Shown here in pieces: positions 31,900 to 34,137 of a DNA stretch of 34,137 nucleotides (positions are counted from its first letter, which is position 1; the number at the start of each line of letters is the position of its first letter). The notes beneath the pieces were generated by a model. It saw only the letters and a list, made by a program, of their open reading frames with translations, did not search any database and was not told the origin of the DNA. The position numbers and the translations under genes are program-made. Source of the DNA: JABICX01 sp964528765 (GTDB lineage: Archaea > Nanobdellota > Nanobdellia > UBA10117 > JABICX01). Location of the stretch: positions 1 through 34,137 of the forward strand of contig CAZGVA010000004.1 in assembly GCA_964528765.1 (NCBI GenBank), written 5' to 3'.

Positions 31900-32020
31900 G
31901 CTGGGGTACCGAAGTGGTCAAACGGGCAGGACTTAAGTCCAAAACTGTCGCTCAAACGTGAGTTTGGGAAAGACATCCTGTGGCTTAGTGCCTACGCAGG
32001 TTCAAACCCTGTCCCCCGCA
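31900..32020 (+). tRNA. tRNA-Leu (anticodon TAA) with 37-base intron
   Basis: A long-variable-arm tRNA interrupted by an intron. The acceptor GCTGGGG (31900-31906) pairs with CCCCCGC (32013-32019), with one mismatch, T3 opposite C70; discriminator is A. The anticodon stem CAGGA/TCCTG closes only if 31938-31974 is removed, giving loop CTTAAGA with anticodon TAA (Leu). The T-stem is GCAGG/CCTGT around TTCAAAC. Mature length is 84 bases, usual for Leu. CCA is not encoded. Confidence 0.92.
31938..31974 (+). other. tRNA-Leu intron at the canonical 37/38 position
   Basis: Thirty-seven bases inserted directly after G37. Internally CAAAC and GTTTG can pair around GTGA, a GNRA-type tetraloop. The junction gives a relaxed bulge-helix-bulge: CTTA of the exon opposite AAAG of the intron (three of four pairs). 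It would be removed by the archaeal splicing endonuclease. Confidence 0.8.
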
Positions 32021-32059
32021 CTGTTCTTTTTGTTCCGATTTGTCTAGAAATGTAGCGGA

Positions 32060-32067
32060 TATATAAA
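32060..32067 (+). promoter_or_regulatory. TATA box upstream of the PD-(D/E)XK gene
   Basis: TATATAAA is centred 25 bases before an ATG at 32089 that opens a 26-codon frame overlapping the start of the nuclease-like gene at 32135. The latter would therefore have a leader of about 46 bases. Confidence 0.5.
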
Positions 32068-32134
32068 TTTCAAAAAGAGGTTTGTATAATGCAAGACATA
32101 AAGGAACAAGTATATGGTATTAAAAGACAGTTAA

Positions 32135-32662
32135 ATGTCGCAAAAGAAAGTTTATCAGACATATCTTAAAGATGGAATTTTATCTGACGATATTTTAAGA
32201 ATGGCTATTTTATTAGCAAAAATAGATCCGATATATAGAGCAGGTTATGTTGATCAAAATATCAATGTTGTTGATAACAGAGATATTCAAGATTTACGAA
32301 ATCTAATCAACTTGGTTGATAAAAATTCATTTATTGCCAATAAGATGTGTTTGCTTAATCCTACTTTTGGTAAGGCGTCCGTTTTAGTTGGAGGCGCAGA
32401 TGCAGATATTGTGATAGATAATCAAATTATTGATTTTAAAACAACTAAATTTCTCCAACTTAAAGGAAACGATTTTCATCAATTAATTGGTTATTATATT
32501 CTATCTCAGTTAGGTGGCATTGATGGAGCCGATGATAGTTTAGATATACAAACAATTTCAATTTATTTTTGTCGGCATGGTATCGTTTTACCTTTAAGGG
32601 TTCCCGCTGTAAGTAAAGAATTTCTTGAATGGTTTGTGAAGAGGGCTTCGGGTAAGGTTTGA
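32135..32662 (+). CDS. Predicted PD-(D/E)XK-fold protein
   Basis: This 175-residue protein has the PD-(D/E)XK core: Asp91 in GADADIVID (87-95), then IIDFKTTK (98-105) with D100-x-K102, followed by a helix with HQLIGYYILSQLGG (115-128). The D...DxK...QxxxY order resembles Cas4/RecB-type nuclease domains, without the cysteine cluster of Cas4. The start cannot be extended upstream because an in-frame TAA precedes ATG 32135. A 26-codon frame (32089-32169) begins upstream and overlaps it. No operon partner is obvious; tRNA-Leu is just upstream. Activity and substrate are unknown. Confidence 0.72.
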   Translation: MSQKKVYQTYLKDGILSDDILRMAILLAKIDPIYRAGYVDQNINVVDNRDIQDLRNLINLVDKNSFIANKMCLLNPTFGKASVLVGGADADIVIDNQIIDFKTTKFLQLKGNDFHQLIGYYILSQLGGIDGADDSLDIQTISIYFCRHGIVLPLRVPAVSKEFLEWFVKRASGKV

Positions 32663-32753
32663 TTTCATTATCGAAAAAGTTTATTATTTTGGCATAAATA
32701 TATAAAGAATAAAAAATAGAAGTATTTTTATTGTTTAAGTTAAGTGATATTTA

Positions 32754-33593
32754 ATGAAATGTTCGGATTGTGACAGTAAACCTGATTCTGATTCAAAGTT
32801 CTGTAAAAAGTGTGGTAATGAGTTAATAAAAGAACACAAACATAAAAAAACAGAACACCCTAAAAAATCTTTTATCCGAAAAATACCAGGTTTTCGTTCA
32901 GATACTGATTGGAAAAAAGCATTAGCCATTATTGGGTATACATTTATTGCACTATTTATATTAGTGATTCCTTTTGCGAATTATGATTCAGATATTGAAA
33001 CAGATAAACAATATACAGAAGAAGATATTGCTGCCGAGATAATTCAAAAAATGAATATTTTCAGAAGTAATAGCATTATTAAATCTGCTCCAGAACTAGT
33101 AAGTGAGTTTTCAGGCTCAACAGGAGTCCAACAAGATGCACTGAACAAAAAATATAAAGGGTATTTTACAAGAGGTTGTGCTTATGTTTATACGGTGAAT
33201 GAAAAAATGTTTTCAACAGATATTCATGCTACAATGAAAAACACAGATAGCTTCCAATCAGCAATGAGTTGGAATTTTATGCCCGAGTATTCTGTTTACT
33301 TTGATAGTTCTGAAAAAAGTAAATTAATGGATTATCCTCCCGATGATTTGTTATGCTTTTATGGAACATTTAGAATATATGTTGGATCTACAGGTCATTT
33401 GGCAGTAGAAGACGCTATCGTTATTACAAAAGACCAAACAGATGCTTATGATCGATTTATGAAATTGGAAGATAATAATGAAGTGTTGTATAATTATTTA
33501 TTATTCACTATTCCGTTTAAAACTGGAGAAGATCGAGAATTTTGGGTAGCTCTTTCGGATACAGTTAAAGAGAAAAATTCCATAAATTATTAG
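32754..33593 (+). CDS. Membrane-anchored zinc-ribbon protein
   Basis: This 279-residue protein has an N-terminal zinc ribbon (CSDC 3-6, CKKC 17-20), a basic His/Lys linker, one transmembrane helix (about 61-76, ALAIIGYTFIALFILVIPFA, split by the boundary) and a C-terminal domain of about 200 residues. The zinc ribbon should face the cytoplasm and the large domain the outside. The outer domain has mixed strands (SVYFDSSEKSKL, FRIYVGSTGHLAVEDAIVI) with no recognised family. Zinc-ribbon/one-helix/outer-domain proteins are common in archaea and bacteria, with unclear roles. Confidence 0.72.
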   Translation: MKCSDCDSKPDSDSKFCKKCGNELIKEHKHKKTEHPKKSFIRKIPGFRSDTDWKKALAIIGYTFIALFILVIPFANYDSDIETDKQYTEEDIAAEIIQKMNIFRSNSIIKSAPELVSEFSGSTGVQQDALNKKYKGYFTRGCAYVYTVNEKMFSTDIHATMKNTDSFQSAMSWNFMPEYSVYFDSSEKSKLMDYPPDDLLCFYGTFRIYVGSTGHLAVEDAIVITKDQTDAYDRFMKLEDNNEVLYNYLLFTIPFKTGEDREFWVALSDTVKEKNSINY

Positions 33594-33639
33594 TTCGTTA
33601 TAGTGAATCGTATGATGTCGCTGATGTTTTGAACAAAAC

Positions 33640-33701
33640 TATTTAAATAAAAGCTAGCACGTTCAGGTAGTAAACGCAAAGGACTAGCGTGTAGCGGTAC
33701 T
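33640..33701 (+). promoter_or_regulatory. TATA-like box and imperfect stem-loop before the right-end gene
   Basis: TATTTAAAT (33640-33648) is followed by CTAGCACG (33654-33661), which pairs with CGTGTAG (33688-33694) with one bulged G, and an inner TAGT/ACTA pair. The structure lies around the expected transcription start and leader. Confidence 0.3.
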
Positions 33702-34137
33702 ATGGTATTTGACCTGTCTATACTGCAGTCTGATATCGCCAATCCAACAACAAGGGACTTGATTTTATCTGCATTAGTCCAAAGCTGGCCGTTGAGTGCG
33801 ATAAGAATTTACAACTACGTCAAGAAAAAGAAGAATATCAAATACTCAACTGTTTATACAGCCATTAAGGAATTGGTTGCGAGAGGAATACTCTCGAAGA
33901 GCGAGAAGGGATATACAATGAGTATAACTTGGATAAATAAGCTGAAGCATTTCGTGAATGTAGCTGAAAGAGTCCACTTCAAAAGATCACCGTTCTTCGA
34001 GCAGATGGAAATAACCAACGAAGACAACTATGCGATTTCTGGCAGATTCAAAAGCATGATAGATTTTAATGAGTTCATGTTTCAGTTTATGTCAGAAGAG
34101 AAGAAGTCGGTTTACTCAATGTCAAACCACTTGTGGT
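33702..34137 (+). CDS. Winged-helix DNA-binding protein, N-terminal part (cut by window edge)
   Basis: The frame is open to the window end; 145 residues are visible. The N-terminal ~70 residues form a winged helix: RDLILSALVQSWPLSAIRIY (about 18-37), then STVYTAIKELVARGILSKSE (about 49-68) and the wing KGYTMSI, as in PadR/TrmB-like archaeal regulators. A second region (HFKRSPFFEQMEITNED, about 95-111) is not recognised and may sense a ligand. Codon choice differs from neighbours, with more AAG, CTG and GCC, and GC content looks higher. There is no upstream in-frame start. It may be horizontally acquired or on a different composition island. Confidence 0.7.
   Translation, partial: MVFDLSILQSDIANPTTRDLILSALVQSWPLSAIRIYNYVKKKKNIKYSTVYTAIKELVARGILSKSEKGYTMSITWINKLKHFVNVAERVHFKRSPFFEQMEITNEDNYAISGRFKSMIDFNEFMFQFMSEEKKSVYSMSNHLW

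Noticed and set aside
32135..32662. Cas4
   Set aside because: It has a D...DxK...Q nuclease core but lacks the Cas4 cysteine cluster and has no CRISPR neighbours.
32754..32929. 64-residue minus-strand frame at the zinc-ribbon membrane gene
   Set aside because: Shadow of the plus-strand gene whose CxxC pairs and membrane helix are clear.

Overview
The window is an AT-rich piece of an archaeal chromosome. Its domain is clear from TFB (archaeal TFIIB), ABCE1/RLI with ferredoxin-like clusters, Trm1, the ribosomal proteins eS8 and eL33 (archaeal/eukaryotic only), DUF63 and archaeal YchF, and a tRNA-Leu with a probable archaeal intron. Many genes also have a TATA box about 25 bases before the start codon, so transcripts are mostly leaderless. 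The many long proteins without recognisable relatives and the compact layout suggest a DPANN-type lineage (Woesearchaeota/Pacearchaeota-like), but that placement is inference. A 100-base run of N at 15913-16012 shows that this is a scaffolded draft assembly.

Layout: 1-426 is the truncated ychF gene. 520-3077 is a run of AIM24-like, DUF3795, small membrane and double-methyltransferase genes, followed by RLI (3108-4868) and a small zinc-ribbon gene with a palindromic operator candidate. 5207-8157 (minus) is a two-gene operon: a winged-helix/ATP-cone/NrdD-like protein that lacks the glycyl-radical end, and an unknown partner. 8281-10628 holds a CBS/zinc-ribbon protein, DUF63, a thrombospondin-3-like surface protein and a repeat-rich coiled-coil protein. 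10712-15904 is a block of large unknown genes that includes a 643-residue xylose-isomerase/endonuclease IV-type TIM barrel. 16013-16132 is a 65-base-period tandem repeat with a built-in hairpin and TATA box, touching the assembly gap. 16157-20374 has two related nucleotidyltransferase-HEPN fusions, one with an extra degenerate nucleotidyltransferase domain, plus an unknown protein and a predicted PD-(D/E)XK nuclease. 20456-25474 is mainly information processing (eL33, Trm1, TFB, eS8) mixed with small unknowns. 25513-27751 holds two unknowns. After tRNA-Thr come RpiB-like, zinc-ribbon, CPA2 antiporter and CBS genes. 30815-34137 has an acidic small protein, a possible JAMM-like protein, intron-containing tRNA-Leu, a second PD-(D/E)XK protein, a membrane-anchored zinc-ribbon protein and a truncated winged-helix gene of richer GC.

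How the genes may work together: the housekeeping genes cover translation, ribosome recycling, tRNA modification and transcription initiation. The region at 10-20 kb is the part most likely to hold something undescribed. There the nucleotidyltransferase-HEPN paralogues, a nuclease-fold protein, a metal-type TIM barrel and lineage-specific helical proteins sit together around a repeated promoter/hairpin element. Functional links among them are inferred from proximity only.
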